Positions 32,456 to 43,878 of a stretch of 64,000 nucleotides of DNA are shown in pieces. The DNA is taken from NCBI RefSeq assembly GCF_000321225.1, contig NW_004450584.1:580234-644233 (forward strand). The letters run 5' to 3'. Source of the DNA: Odobenus rosmarus divergens. Lineage: Eukaryota; Chordata; Mammalia; Carnivora; Odobenidae. The notes below the pieces were generated by a model. That model was not told the origin of the DNA. It searched no databases and was given only the letters and a program-made list of their open reading frames with translations. Numbering within the stretch: position 1 is the first letter of the stretch; the number at the start of each line of letters is the position of its first letter. The translations under genes and the position numbers were made by a program.

Positions 32456-33698
32456 TCTAGATATGGCTCCTAACAAAAGGGAAACAAAAGCAAAGTAAAA
32501 TACTGGGACTTAATCAAGATTAAAAGATTCTGCACAACAAAGGTAACAGTCAACAAAACTAAAATGCAATCTATAGAATGGCAAAAGATATTTGCAATTA
32601 ACATATCTGATGAAGGATTAGAATCCAAAATCTATAAAGAACTTAACAAACTCAACACAAAAGGAAACTGCAAATAATCCAGTTAAAAAACCGTTTGAAG
32701 ACATGAATAGAAATTTTTCCAAAGAAGACATCCAGATGGCCAACAGACACATGAAATGATGCTCAACATCACTCATCATCATCAAAACTACAATGAACCT
32801 GTCAGAATGGCTAAAATTTACAACACAGGAAGTGATAGGTGTTGGCAAGGATTTGGAGAAAGGAGAACACTCTTACACTGTTGGTAGGAATGCAAACTGG
32901 TGCAGCCACTCTGGGGAACAGTATGGAGGCCCCTCAAAATTTAAATATAAGAGTGCCTGGGTGGCTCAGTCAGTTAAGCATCTGCCTTTGGCTCAGGTCA
33001 TGATCTCAGGGTCCTGGAATCAAGCCCCACATTTGTCTACCTGCTCAGCAGGGAATCTGCTTCTCCCTCTTCTCTCCCTCTGCCCTTGTCCCTCTGCCCC
33101 TCCCCCTCCCTGACTCCCTCTGCCCCTCCCCTGCTCATGCTCTCTCATGCACACACTCTCAAGTAAATAAAAACAAGTAAATAAATAATATTTATTTTTT
33201 TAAAGTTAAATATAGAACTAACCTATGGTTCAGAAATTTCAAGAGCCCAAATGTTTACTGACTGATGAACGGATAAAGAAGAAGTAGTATATATATATAC
33301 AATGGAATACTACTCAGCCACAAAAAAAATAATGAAATCTTTCCTTTTGCCACAACATGAGTAGAACTGGAGAGTATTTTGGAAAAAAAATAAGTCAGTC
33401 AGAGAAAGACAAATACCATATGATTTCACTCAAATGTGAAATTTAAGAAACAAAACAAATCATCATGGGGGTCAGGAGGGAAAGAGAGGCAAACTATAAA
33501 ATAGACTCTTAACTACAGAACAAACTGATGGTTACCAGAGGGGAAGTGGGTAGGGGGATGAGCTGAAGAGGTGATGGGGACTAAGGAGTGCACCTGTTGT
33601 GATGAGCACTGGGTTTTATATGGAAGTGTTGAATCACAAAATTGCATTGTATGTTAACGAACTGGAATTTAAATAAAAACTGAAAAAAATTAAAATGA
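32456..33698 (+). mobile_element. Older L1 3' part, plus strand
   Basis: ORF2 C-terminal text 'aaaagcaaagtaaaatactgggacttaatcaag', 'gatggccaacagacacatgaaatg', 'gcagccactctggggaacagtatgg', then 3' UTR ('tgttgtgatgagcactgggttttatatgg') and an A-rich end at about 33698. Interrupted by a SINE at 32950-33205. The minus-strand L1 abuts on its left. Confidence 0.85.
32950..33205 (+). mobile_element. CAN-SINE, plus strand, extended CT-rich body
   Basis: Head 'agagtgcctgggtggctcag' with a long ccctctgcccctccc middle and an AAATAA-rich tail with T-rich end. Target duplication 'ttaaatata' at 32941-32949 and 33206-33214. Confidence 0.9.
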
Positions 33699-34957
33699 AG
33701 TAAAAAGAAGCTTTTTATTTTGAGGTACTCCCAATAGTTTGTTTTAGCTTTCTTTTCCCTTGCCTTAGAAGACATATGTAGACATATCTGTGTCTCATCT
33801 CTTGAACACAGCTAGATAGTTATCAAATTTCCAGATCACCCAAGAAATCAATCAGAGGTCTGAGAGAACAAAAACTGCAAGTCTATAAGAAGAAAAGCGA
33901 CCACCTTTTCAAAGTTAGATGTGGAGAGTAATCTTGGGGGAGATATAACTGTGGATACAGTGGCAGGGAGGGAGCCTGCTTATGGAGGCTACTGCAGAGT
34001 ATTATAAGCAGCAGACCACAGAATCTGATCTTTTGGAAGTCTGCTACTGTGGGGGACATGCCTGACTTAAAGGCGTCCGGGTGGCATAGCAGGGTAGAAT
34101 CCCAGGAGAGAGAATGCAGTGTGAGGATCCCCTGGGTCGCTACAAGATGATTGGGTGGCACCAACATGCTGCACTCTTCCCAGGCATAGTAGCAGGAACG
34201 CTGGCTGGGACCAGTGGGTCTTGGTGCCAGTTTTCTGTTCCGTGTTGCCATAAACTGTGAATAGCTGCTCAGTCATGTGACCACTTTCCTGGGACCAGCC
34301 CGGCAAAAGCCTAAAGCACTGCAAAACTGTCCTCCAGAGGAACACTGAGAAGTCCCTAAAACTTGGAGTTTGGAAACTCAGTTGCACCTAAGATAAAAAA
34401 GATCAGACACAGGCAGGGTGAATGCAGATTTCAGATGGAAAACAGACACAACATGGATGACTGATTGCTCTTCTGTGAGGGCTTACTGAAGAGTGGGGGA
34501 TATGAACTTTCAGCTATGGCGCTAGAGAGTAGGGCATCCTCACATTCATCCTGCCCATCAGCACTGAAAGCCTTCAGGGAGAAAAACAGTGCCACCTAGT
34601 GAAGGCCAGAGCTGCTTACACCAAGCCCCTACCCCTGTGCAGCCTGGAGGTGCATCTCCATATGGCAAGTCCACCTGAGAATCAACACAACAGGCCTCTC
34701 CCCCAGAAGACCAGCACAAACAACTTGCTTGCACCAAGTCTACTCAACACAGAGTGCTACAAGCTTCAGCTCTATGGGGAATAGGACCTAGCTCCCTTTT
34801 TACTTTACTGTTTATTTTTTCATTTGCATTTTTAAAAATTTTCCATTCTTTTTAAAAATTTAAAATTTTTAAATTTTTATTTAGATATATATTGATTTTT
34901 TTCTTTATTTTCATTATATTTCTTAAATAATCCCAATTAACTAAGGGAATCTCTCTC

Positions 34958-35152
34958 TTTTTAAAAAAATTTTATTTATTTATTTGACAGAGAGAGACAC
35001 AGTGAGAGAGGGAGCACAAGCAGGGGGAGTGGGAGAGGGAGAAGCAGGCTTCCCGCGGAGCAGGGAGCCCGATGCGGGGCTCGATCCCAGGACCCCAGGA
35101 TCATGACCCGAGCTGAAGGCAGATGCTTAATGACTGAGCCAACCAGGTGCCC
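34958..35152 (-). mobile_element. CAN-SINE, minus strand
   Basis: 'aaaaaaattttatttatttatttgacag' to 'gagccaaccaggtgccc'. The sequence 'tttattttcattat' occurs at about 34905 and again at 35154-35167 and may be an offset target duplication. Confidence 0.92.
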
Positions 35153-35166
35153 CTTTATTTTCATTA

Positions 35167-35190
35167 TGTGTGTGTGTGTGTGTGTGTGTG
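35167..35190. repeat. (TG)n microsatellite
   Basis: About 12 TG units directly right of the minus-strand SINE, in the L1 5' UTR/ORF1 transition. Confidence 0.9.
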
Positions 35191-36351
35191 TATTTATGTG
35201 TCTATAGTATTTTGGGATCTAGATTCTTTTAACAAGCAGATGAAAACACACTCAAGATCTAGTTTTTTGTCGTTGTTTTCACTATGTTTTGTTTTTGTTT
35301 TCTCTTTCTTCTTTTCTTTTTCTGGACAAAATGATGAAATGGAGAAATTCACTCCAAAAGAAAGAACAGGAAATAGAACTCATGGCCAGGGAATTAATCA
35401 ATACAGATGTCTGAACTAGAATTTAAAACAATGACTATAAGGATACTAGCTGGGCTGGAAAAAAGCATAGAAGACACTAGAGAATCCCTTACTGCAGAGA
35501 TAAAAAGAACTAAAATCAAGTCAGGCCAAAATTTTAAAATGCTGTAATTGAGATGCAAACACAAATGGAGGCCATAAAAATGAAGATAGATTAATCAGAG
35601 GAGTGAATAATTGATACAGAAGATAAAATTGTAGAAAATAATGAAGCTGAAAAGAAGAGGGAAACAAAAGTGATGGTTCACAAAAGTACACTTAGGGAAC
35701 TCAGAACTTAAGACATAACATTTGTATCATAGGAATCCCTGAAGATGAAGAGAGAGAAAAAGGGGCAGAAGGTTTATTGAAACAAATTTACAAAACACAC
35801 AGACTAGGAAAGAATGCTGAAAGCAGCACGGAAAAATGTCCTTAACATATAAGGGAAAACAGATCAGTCTCATGGCAGATTTGTAAACAGAACCTTGGCA
35901 GGCCAGAAGGGAGTGGCAGGAATTATTTGACATGCTGAATGGGAAAAATATGCAGCCAAGGAGTCTTCAGAGATAAAGCATTCTCCAGACAAGCTAAAAC
36001 TAAAGGAGTTCATGACCACTAAACCAAGAAATTTTAAGGGGGACTCATTGAGTGGAGGAAAAAAGACCAAAAGTAACAAACGCTAGAAAGGACCAGAGAA
36101 CGTCACCAGAAACACCAACTCTACAGGTAACACAATGGCACCAAATTAATATCTTTCATTAATCACTGAATGTAAATGGACTAAATGTGCCAATCAAAAG
36201 ACATAGGCTATCCAAATGGATAAAAAGAAAACAAGACCCATCTATATGCTGCCTACAAGAGACTCACTTTAGACCTAAAGACACCTGCAGATTGAAAGTC
36301 AAGAGATGGAGAGCCATCTATCATGCAAATGGACATCAGAAGAAAGCTGAA

Positions 36352-36531
36352 GGGCGCCTGGGTGGTTCAGTTGGTTAATCGATTGCCTTCGGCTCAGGTC
36401 ATGATCCTGGAGTCCCAGGATCGAGTCCCACATCGGGCTCCTTGCTCAGCAGGGAGTCTGCTTCTCCTTCTGACCCTCTTCCTTCTCGTGCTATCTCAAA
36501 TAAATAATAAATAAAATCTTAAAAAAAAAAA
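36352..36531 (+). mobile_element. CAN-SINE, plus strand
   Basis: 'gggcgcctgggtggttcag' to AAATAATAAATAAAATCTT and an A-tail. Target duplication 'agaaagctga' at 36341-36350 and 'agaaagctg' at 36532-36540, in L1 ORF2 endonuclease. Confidence 0.93.
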
Positions 36532-36675
36532 AGAAAGCTGGAATAACCATAGTTATATCAGACCAACTAGAATTTAAAACAAAGACTGTAACAAGAAACG
36601 AAGAAGGACACTATATCAGTTAAGGGGGCTAAACATCAAGAAGATCTAACAATTTCAAATATTTATGTTTCAAAT

Positions 36676-37098
36676 TTGAGAGCACCCAAATATGCAACAC
36701 AATTAATAACAAACATAAATGAACTCATTGATAATAGTACAATTATTATTTTAGGGGACTTTAACACCCCACTTACAGCAATAAACAGATCATCTAAGCT
36801 GAAAATCAGCAAGGAAACAATGGCTTTGAATGACCTGGACCAGGTGGACTTCACAGATATATTCAGAGCATTTCATCCTAAAGCAGCAAAATACACATTC
36901 CTTTCAAGTGCATATGGAACATACTCCAGAATAGATCACATAATGGGTCACAAGTCAGCCCTCAACAAGTACAAAAAGACTGAGATCATACCATGCATAT
37001 TTTCAGACCACAAAACTATGAAACTTGAAATCAACCACAAGAAAAAATCTGGAAAGACTGCAAATATGGAGGTTAAACAACATGCTACTAAACAATGA
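36676..37098 (+). pseudogene. L1 ORF2 endonuclease fragment
   Basis: 141-codon frame of the L1 AP-type endonuclease C-terminal half: 'ILGDFNTPLTAINRSSK', 'FHPKAAKYTFLSSAYGT', 'RIDHIMGHKSALNKYKK', and the catalytic SDH in 'PCIFSDHKTMKLE'. It belongs to the plus-strand L1 of 33.8-37.8 kb. The RT domain is missing. Confidence 0.88.
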
Positions 37099-37354
37099 AT
37101 GGGTCAACCAGAAAATAGAAGAAGAGATAAAAAAAAAATACATGAAAAGAAACAAAAATGAAAACACGAAACTCCAAAACCTTTGGGATACAGCAAAGGC
37201 AGTCCTAAGACAGAAGTCTTCTGCAATACAGGCCCACCTCAAGAAGCAAGAAAAGTCTCAAATACACAACCTAACCCTACACGTAAAGGAGCTGGAGAAG
37301 GAGCAGCAAATAAAGCCTATACCAGCAGAGGAAGGGAAATAATAAAGATTAGAA

Positions 37355-37553
37355 CGGAGGGACACCTGGGTGGCTCAGTCGGTTGGGCCTCTGCCTTCAG
37401 CTCAGGTCATGATCTGGAGTCCTGGGATCGAATCCCACATCGGGCTCCTTGCTCAGAGGAGAACCTGCTTCTCCCTCTGCCTGCCACTCGCCCTGCTTGT
37501 GCTCTCTCTCTCTCTGACAAATAAATAAATAAATAAAAATCTTTAAATTAAAA
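37355..37553 (+). mobile_element. CAN-SINE, plus strand
   Basis: 'gggacacctgggtggctcag' to AAATAAATAAATAAATAAAAATC. Target duplication 'aaagattagaa' at 37344-37354 and 37554-37564, in the L1 endonuclease/RT linker. Confidence 0.93.
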
Positions 37554-37699
37554 AAAGATTAGAATGGAAATAAACGATATAGAAACAAACAAACAAAAAA
37601 AAACAGTAGAAAGGATTAATGAAACTAAGAGCTGGGTCTTCGAAAGAATTAATAAAAATGATATCCCCCCCAGCCAGTCTTATCAAAAAATTAATATAA

Positions 37700-37731
37700 A
37701 TAATAAATAAATAAATAAATAAATAAATAAG
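37700..37731. repeat. (TAAA)n microsatellite
   Basis: Short run of AAATAAATAAATAAAT in degraded L1 ORF2 linker sequence. Confidence 0.8.
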
Positions 37732-37827
37732 AAAGTACCCAAATAGATAAAATCATGAATGAAAGAGGAGAGATCACAACCAACACCACAGAAATACAAT
37801 TATGAGAATACTATGAAAAACATTAGG

Positions 37828-38452
37828 GTGCATGTATCCCTTTGAATTAGTGTTTTTGTATCTTTTGGGTAAAAACCTAATAGTGTGATTGCTGGATCAT
37901 AGGTTCACTTTATTTTTAACTCCGCACTGTTTTTCAGAGTGGCCGCACCCACTTGCATTCCCACCAACAGTTCAAGAGGGTTCCCCTTTCTCCACATCCT
38001 TGCCAACACTTGTTGTTTCCTGTGTTGTTGATTTTAGCTGTTCTGACAGGTGTGAGGTCATATGTCATTGTAGTTTTGATTTGTATTTCCCAGATTCTGA
38101 GTGATGTTGAGCATCTTTTCATGTGTCTTTTAGCTATCTGGATGTCTTCTTTGGAGAAATATCTGTTCATGTCTCTCACCATTCTTTTTACCTTTTAATT
38201 TTAATTATTTAACATACAGTATTATATTAATATCAGGTGTACCATATAGTGATTCAATATTCCATACAACACTGAGTGCTTATCACAAGTGCCCTCCTTA
38301 ATCCCCATCATCTATTTAACCCATCCCCCACCCACTTCCCCTGTGCTATCAGTTTCTTTTTTTCACTTTTTAATTTTTTAAACTTTTAAGTTTTTATTAT
38401 TTTTATTTAAATTCCAGTTGGTTAACATACAGTGTAATATGAGTTTCAGGTG
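37828..38452 (-). mobile_element. L1 3' fragments, minus strand, composite
   Basis: ORF2 C-terminal text in reverse (37828-38190, 'ccaccaacagttcaagagggttccc', 'atctggatgtcttctttggag') followed by two partial L1 3' UTR blocks ('aacatacagtattatattaatatcagg' and, near 38410, 'ccagttggttaacatacagtgtaatatgag'). At least two insertion or deletion events are needed to explain the order. Confidence 0.75.
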
Positions 38453-38815
38453 AAGAAAAATATCATATGATTCCACTCATAAGCAGAATTTAAAAAATAA
38501 TTAACAAACAATAGCAGAATCAGACCTATAAATGAAGAGAACAAACTGATGGTTTCCAGAGGAGGTTGGAGGTGGGCTAAATGGGCAAAAGGCAGTGGAA
38601 GATACAGGCTTCCAGTTACAGAGTGAAAAAGTCACAGGAATAAAAGGTAAAACGTAAGGCCTATAGTCAATGGCATTGTAATGACACATTAATGGGACAG
38701 GTGGTGGCTACAATGTGACAATAATGTATAAACTTGTCAACTCACTAATGTGTAGACATAAAACTAATGTAACATTGTATGTGAACTATACAAAAATTTA
38801 AAAAAAGAGTGAAAA
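38453..38815 (+). mobile_element. L1 3' end, plus strand
   Basis: 'atatcatatgattccactcataagcagaattt', 'aactgatggtttccagaggagg', 'aaactaatgtaacattgtatgtgaactatac' is the terminal part of an older L1 type. It directly abuts minus-strand L1 sequence on its left. Confidence 0.8.
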
Positions 38816-38829
38816 AAGAATAAATCATA

Positions 38830-40948
38830 CTTATTTTTCTCAAACTAGTCCAAAAAATAAAAGAGAAAGAAGATCTTCTGAATTCATTTTACAAGGCCAG
38901 CACTACCTTGATGCTAAAACCAGATAAAGATACTACAAAAATAGAGAACTACAGGCCAATAGCCCTGATGAACATAGATGCAAAAATCCCCCAAAACATT
39001 AGCAAACCAAATCAAACAATACATTAAAAAATCATTTGCCAAGATCAGTGGACTTTTTCCAGGGATACAAGGGTGGTTTGGTTTTTGTTAATCAATAAAC
39101 ATGATACACCACATCAATAAGAGAAAGAATAAAAACCAGATGATCCTTTCAATAGATGCAGAAAAAGCATTTGACAAAATACAACACCCATTCATGATAA
39201 AAACTCTCAACAAAGTAGTTTTATTGGAAACATACCTCAACATAATAAAAGCCATCTATAAAAAACCCACTACTAACATCATCCTCAATGGTGAGCAACT
39301 GAGAGCTTTAACTCTAAGTTCAGGGAAAAGACAAGAATTTCCACTCTCACCACTTTTATTCAACATGGTACTGGAAGTCCTAGCCCCACAGCAATCAGAA
39401 AACAAGAAATAAAAGGCATCCAATTGGTAAGGAAGAAGTAAAACTTTCACTATTTGCAGACAAATGATACTCTATATGAAAACCCTAAAGTCTCCACCAA
39501 AAAAAATTACTAGAATGGGTAAATGATTTAAATAAAGTCACAGGATACAAAATCAATGCACAGAAAATCTATACACTAATAATGAGGTACTAGAAAGAGA
39601 AATTAAGAAACAGTCCCATTTATAATTGCACCAAAAATAATAAAATACCTAGAAATAAACTTAACCAAGGATGTGAAAGACTTGTATCCTGAGAACTATA
39701 AAACATTGATGAAAGAAATTGAAGATGACACAAACAAATGGAAAGATATCCCATGCTAATGAATTGGAAGAACCAATATTGTTAAAATATCCATTCTATT
39801 CAAAGTAAGCTAGAGATTTAATATAAGTCTTATCAAATACCAACAGCATTTTTCACAGACCTGGAAAATTTGTATGGAACCACAAAAGGCTCTGATAGCC
39901 AAAGCAATCTTGAAGAACAAACCTGGAAGCATCACAGTTCCAGATTTCAAGTTATATTACAAAGATGTAGTAATCAAAACAGTATGGTACTGGCACAAAA
40001 ATAGACACATAGATCAATGGAACAGAATAGAAAACCAAGAAATAAACCCACAACTCTATGGTCAGTTAATCTTTGACAAAGCAGAAATGAATATCCAATG
40101 GGAAAAAGACAGTCTCTTCAACAAATGGTGTTGAGAAAACTAGATAGCAACATGCAAAAGAATAAAACTGGACCACTTTCTTACACCACACACAAAAAGA
40201 AATGCAAAGTGGAAATAGCTTCTCACACCTGTCAAAAGGCTAAAATCAAAAACACAAGAAATAACAAGTGTTGAAATGTAGAGAACAAACCCTTGTGCAA
40301 CTTTGGTAGGAATGCAAATTGGTGCAGCCACTGTAGAAAACAATGGAGGTTCCTCAAAAAATTTAAAATAGAATTACCATATGATCCAGTAATTCCACAA
40401 CTGGGTATTTTCCCAAAGAAGATGAAAATACTAATACTAGAAGATATAACCTCCCTTATGTTTGTTGCAATATTACAGAAGCCAAGATATGGAAGCAACC
40501 CAATGTCCATCCATAGAATAATAGATAAAGATGATCTGGCATATATATGTACAACGGAATAATACTGAGTCATGAAATAGAATAAAATCTTACCTTTTAC
40601 AAGAATATAAATAGACCTAGAGTGTATTATTATGCTAAGTGGAATAAGTCAGACAAATACTATATGATTTCATTCATATGTGGAATTTAAGAATTAAACA
40701 AACATCATATCCACCAAGAGATTTTATTGTTTTTATTTTTTTAAGATTTATTTATTTATTTGAGAGAGAAAGAGAGAGAGCATGTGTGCACATGAATGTG
40801 GGGAGGGGCAGAGGGAGAGAGAGAGACAGAGAATCTCAAGCAGACTCCCCACTGAGCTCAGAGCTGGACACAGGGCTGATCTCACAACCCTGAGTCAAAA
40901 TCCAACTAACTGAGCCACTGAGGCAGCCCCATCCACCAATAGATTTTA
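38830..40948 (+). mobile_element. L1 ORF2 RT to 3' end with internal deletion, plus strand
   Basis: Starts in the RT approach ('aaggccagcactaccttgatgctaaaaccag'). The frame 39101-39412 shows '[19 protein letters not shown]' and '[13 protein letters not shown]'; 39874-40134 shows '[20 protein letters not shown]'. At about 40200 it skips to the ORF2 C-terminus ('aatgcaaattggtgcagccactg'), then 3' sequence to about 40720. A SINE sits at the end. Multiple frameshifts. Confidence 0.82.
40727..40930 (-). mobile_element. CAN-SINE, minus strand (older type)
   Basis: 'ttttttaagatttatttatttatttgagag' to 'actgagccactgaggcagcccc'. Target duplications 'atccaccaagagatttta' (40709-40726) and 'atccaccaatagatttta' (40931-40948), one mismatch in 18. 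Confidence 0.95.
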
Positions 40949-41582
40949 GAGTCCTTTCTGGTTTTTGATGAGCTGAACGATGTTAAATAATGTGTACTAC
41001 AATTAATTTTTATTCTCTGTGGGGTATGGCTGGTTATGGTTAATTATGAATTTTGCAATATATTTCACTCATAAACTTTCATTATGATTCATATGGGCTG
41101 GTCACAGAAAACTAAAGAAAATTTTATCTATCTCAAGAGAATCTTGCCTTGGGCCTTATTTGGGACCCATAATTCCAACAGAAGTTTATGTGAAAGTTAG
41201 GAACACAAGATTGCATGGTCACAGTATGAGAGACAAGCCTTGTGTGGATGCCCTTTTCAGCCCTTCATCTCAGTGGTGGCTAACCAGCTTCTTGCCCATG
41301 TTCTACATTCTGTGCACTAGAGGCATCATCCACTCTGGTCATATGCAGCAATCTGTGTTTGCATGTGTTTCCATATGCAGTCATGGATCTCATCCTGAGA
41401 AGTCCAATGCAACTCTGCGCTAATATTCATCTAACGAACTGTGAAACTTTACTCTTCTCTGTTGGTCACTTGAAATTTACTGATGGTCCAGTCTGCTCCA
41501 TTCTTTGGTAAAACTTACAATTAATTTACATAGACCACCAAACCCCAAAATTCTCCAATTGCTTTTATTTCTGTGCATCAGA
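40949..41582. other. Unique-looking sequence, no gene recognised
   Basis: No L1 or SINE text identified and no convincing coding frame. It may be original single-copy DNA of the locus. Confidence 0.5.
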
Positions 41583-41593
41583 GGTGACCCACT

Positions 41594-41804
41594 GGGAGAC
41601 AAACCATGAGAGACTATGGATTCTGAAAAACAAACTGAGGGTTCTAGAGGGAAGGGGGTGGGTGATGGGTTAGCCCGGTGATGGGTGTTAAGGAGGGCAC
41701 GTTCTGCATGGAGCACTGGGTGTTATGCACAAACAATGAATCATGGAACACTACATCAAAAACTAATGATGTAATGTATAGTGATTAACATAACATAAAA
41801 AAAA
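41594..41804 (+). mobile_element. Short 5'-truncated L1 3' UTR with perfect target duplication
   Basis: 211 bp of the young L1 3' end ('gagacaaaccatgagagac...aaactaatgatgtaatgtatagtg...taacataaaaaaaa') with 'ggtgacccact' at 41583-41593 and 41805-41815. A compact, evidently recent insertion into unique sequence. Confidence 0.95.
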
Positions 41805-41815
41805 GGTGACCCACT

Positions 41816-42295
41816 TACCAATTATTATAAGTGGATGACAGCATCTCATTAGGGCTTAAAAGTATCTCATAAGGAAAAAGACAATTCTGAATATTTACTG
41901 ATTCCAGAGTCTGTTGAATATGTACCATGGCCAAAGGGTACCTTCTCTGGATAGATGGCAGGTAAGTGAAGCTTTCTGAGACCCTTATCTCCACTGTATA
42001 ACTTGTTACAACTGCCCTCACTGGATGAGGGATCTGAAGCTAGAGCTAGGGAGGGCTTGGAAAGACATTAAATCCAAAGAAACCCCAACTACACTTGCCA
42101 ATGGCAGACATTTTTTACTGAAAGCTAGGTACATCAATTTCTGAAGGGAGAAACTTTTTGAACTATACATAAACTGACTCTTGCTAATCTGAGAATGACC
42201 TGGAAACTTTCTACACAAGACAAGCAGGGATAATAAAGCCAACATGTTGAGCTTGCCAGGGAATTCAAAAAAATTACTATTGTTTCTCCTAATAA
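41816..42295. other. Unique-looking sequence, no gene recognised
   Basis: About 480 bp without repeat or coding signal that I can recognise; short open frames only. Confidence 0.5.
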
Positions 42296-42306
42296 GATCC
42301 ATTCCT

Positions 42307-42472
42307 GGGGTGGCTCAGTTGGTTAAGCATCTGCCCTTGGCTCAGGTCATGATCTCAGGGTCCTGGGATCCAGGCCACATTGAGCCTGCTTCTCCCTCAG
42401 CCTCCCCCTGCCACTTCCCCTGCTTGTACCCTCTCTTTGTCAAATAAATAAATAAAATCTTAAAAAAAAAAA
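42307..42472 (+). mobile_element. CAN-SINE, plus strand, head slightly truncated
   Basis: Begins 'ggggtggctcagttggttaag' (the usual 'ggcgcct' is missing). CT-rich body, AAATAAATAAATAAAATCTT, A-tail. Target duplications 'gatccattcct' (42296-42306) and 'gacccattcct' (42473-42483). Confidence 0.92.
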
Positions 42473-42483
42473 GACCCATTCCT

Positions 42484-42878
42484 ATTTACATATCAGTCAC
42501 ATTTGTCTTTCCTAAGACATTGGTACTTCTAACAACAGAAATTAACAAGAACTGAATCACCAATAACATGAAACAGAGGTAAGCCTCAAAGGACACTGAG
42601 CAGTGTCTAAATATTGGAGGTATAAAAAGAGAAGACTGGAACTTTGTCTATGCTTATAAACTGGTATGCAGAGCAGCTGTTAAATTAACCCATTTTGGAA
42701 ACAAATGGTTAGAATCTGAGAGAAATTTCTTAACAAACTATTTATGATTGCATTAATATTGCTAGTGGAATCCCATGATGTGATTTGCCCATAAAAGTTC
42801 TTCATGCTAATAAATGTACTTGTGAATGTTCCTGGAGTCTTTATCCTTGACTCTAGATAGCTGTTTTCCACCTGATAT
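42484..42878. other. Unique-looking sequence downstream of the olfactory receptor pseudogene
   Basis: No recognisable repeat or coding sequence. It would be the 3' flank of the receptor remnant. Confidence 0.45.
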
Positions 42879-43675
42879 TTATGTGTTCTGTTTAGAGGTT
42901 GGATATTTCCTCAGGATTTTCTGAAAAGCCCCTACCACATCTTTGTTTCTCAAGCTGTAGATGAGTGGATTTAGCATGGGTGTGAGAACAGTGCAAAATA
43001 CAGACACAGTGTGTTCTTGCTCAGGGGTGTGGGAGAAACCAGGTGTCATGTACACATAAACACATGGTCCTAGATAAAAACTTACCACTGTAAGATGGGA
43101 TGAGCACGTGGCCAAGACTTTGTTCCTGCCTTGGGGAGATTTCATACGAAGAACAGTGAGGAAGATGAAAGTGTAGGAAGCCATGCTAAGTCCAAAAGGG
43201 ACAATGAAAAAAGCAATACCCATAACAAAGACCACCAGCTCATAGGTGGAAGTGTCTTTGCATGAGCTCTTCATGATTGCTGGCATCTCACAGAAGAAAT
43301 GGTGGATTTCTCTGGAGCCACAGATAGGTAGATTCATGGTATAGGATGTACGAGCTGTGGAAGCTAAAACGCCCCCAATCCAAGACACCATGGCCATTTG
43401 CAGACAGACGCTGTGGTTCGTTATCACTGCATATTTCAAAGCGTTACAGACAGGTACATATTGGTCATAGGCCATGAGGGTCAAGAGAATGCATTCAGCA
43501 CCCCCAAGAGTAAAGAAGAAAAATATCTGGGTTCCACAGGCAAGACGTGTGATGTTTTTTCTTCCGGAGTTAGGCATGCAACAGGTAAACACATAAACAC
43601 TTATCAATCCTTTGCCTTTGGCTCTGGTTACATAAATCCATGGAAGAAACCACAGATGGGTGTGAAGTAGAGTGC
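42879..43675 (-). pseudogene. Olfactory receptor pseudogene (class II, family 2-like), TM1 lost
   Basis: Intronless seven-helix odorant receptor remnant. Alignable text starts at about 43672 with 'LHTHLWFL' (canonical LHTPMYFF, start of TM2) and continues in one frame: 'GAECILLTLMAYDQYVPVCN' (TM3; canonical MAYDRYVAIC, so Arg of DRY is Gln), 'PICGSREIHHFFCEMP' (EC2 cysteines), 'SYTFIFLTVLRMKSPQGRNK', 'KVLATCSSHLTVVSFYLG' (TM6), 'TPMLNPLIYSLRNKDV' (TM7), stop at 42879. The N-terminus and TM1 are absent; in their place is a 32-bp tandem duplication (43658-43721) and unrelated sequence. TM2 is poorly conserved. Family 2 is judged from TM5-TM7 wording by memory. Confidence 0.85.
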
Positions 43676-43721
43676 TGTGAAATAAATCTGGGTGTGAAGT
43701 AGAGTGCCGTGAAATAAATCT
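43658..43721. repeat. 32-bp tandem duplication in the olfactory receptor pseudogene
   Basis: Two adjacent 32-bp units starting 'gggtgtgaagtagagtgc' at 43658 and 43690, one mismatch (t/c). 32 is not a multiple of three, so it shifts the frame upstream of TM2. Confidence 0.95.
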
Positions 43722-43878
43722 GGTATCCTTGCACCTGAATGGAAGCTGAGAAATCATTTGCTAAAACAGTACACATCAATCAAGAGATGAACGGATATAT
43801 TCCATGATGTGTTCTCATTTAGACTTATTCATAGGAACTCAGTATGAACTACATCAGGATAAACTCAGAAATAATGAT

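Larger units (their letters stand above)
33790..37827 (+). mobile_element. L1 with a different 5' UTR type, ORF1 and start of ORF2, plus strand
   Basis: 5' UTR-like sequence at about 33790-34800 ('gtgccacctagtgaaggccag', 'cagcacaaacaactt', 'tcagctctatggggaataggacc'), ORF1 region about 35330-36090 ('ggaataattgatac', 'gttcatgaccactaaacc'), then ORF2 from about 36140 ('tctttcattaatcactgaatgtaaatgg'). The frame 36676-37098 keeps endonuclease motifs ('LGDFNTPLTAINRSSK', 'SRIDHIMGHKSALNKY', 'IFSDHKTMKLE'). It stops at about 37827, where a minus-strand L1 fragment begins. Two plus SINEs and one minus SINE interrupt it. The left boundary is uncertain. Confidence 0.7.

Noticed and set aside
42879..43675. 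Functional olfactory receptor
   Set aside because: TM1 and the N-terminus are absent, the DRY Arg is changed and a frameshifting duplication sits upstream.
43658..43721. CRISPR-like or satellite repeat
   Set aside because: Only two directly adjacent 32-bp units without spacers, in a vertebrate pseudogene; a simple tandem duplication.
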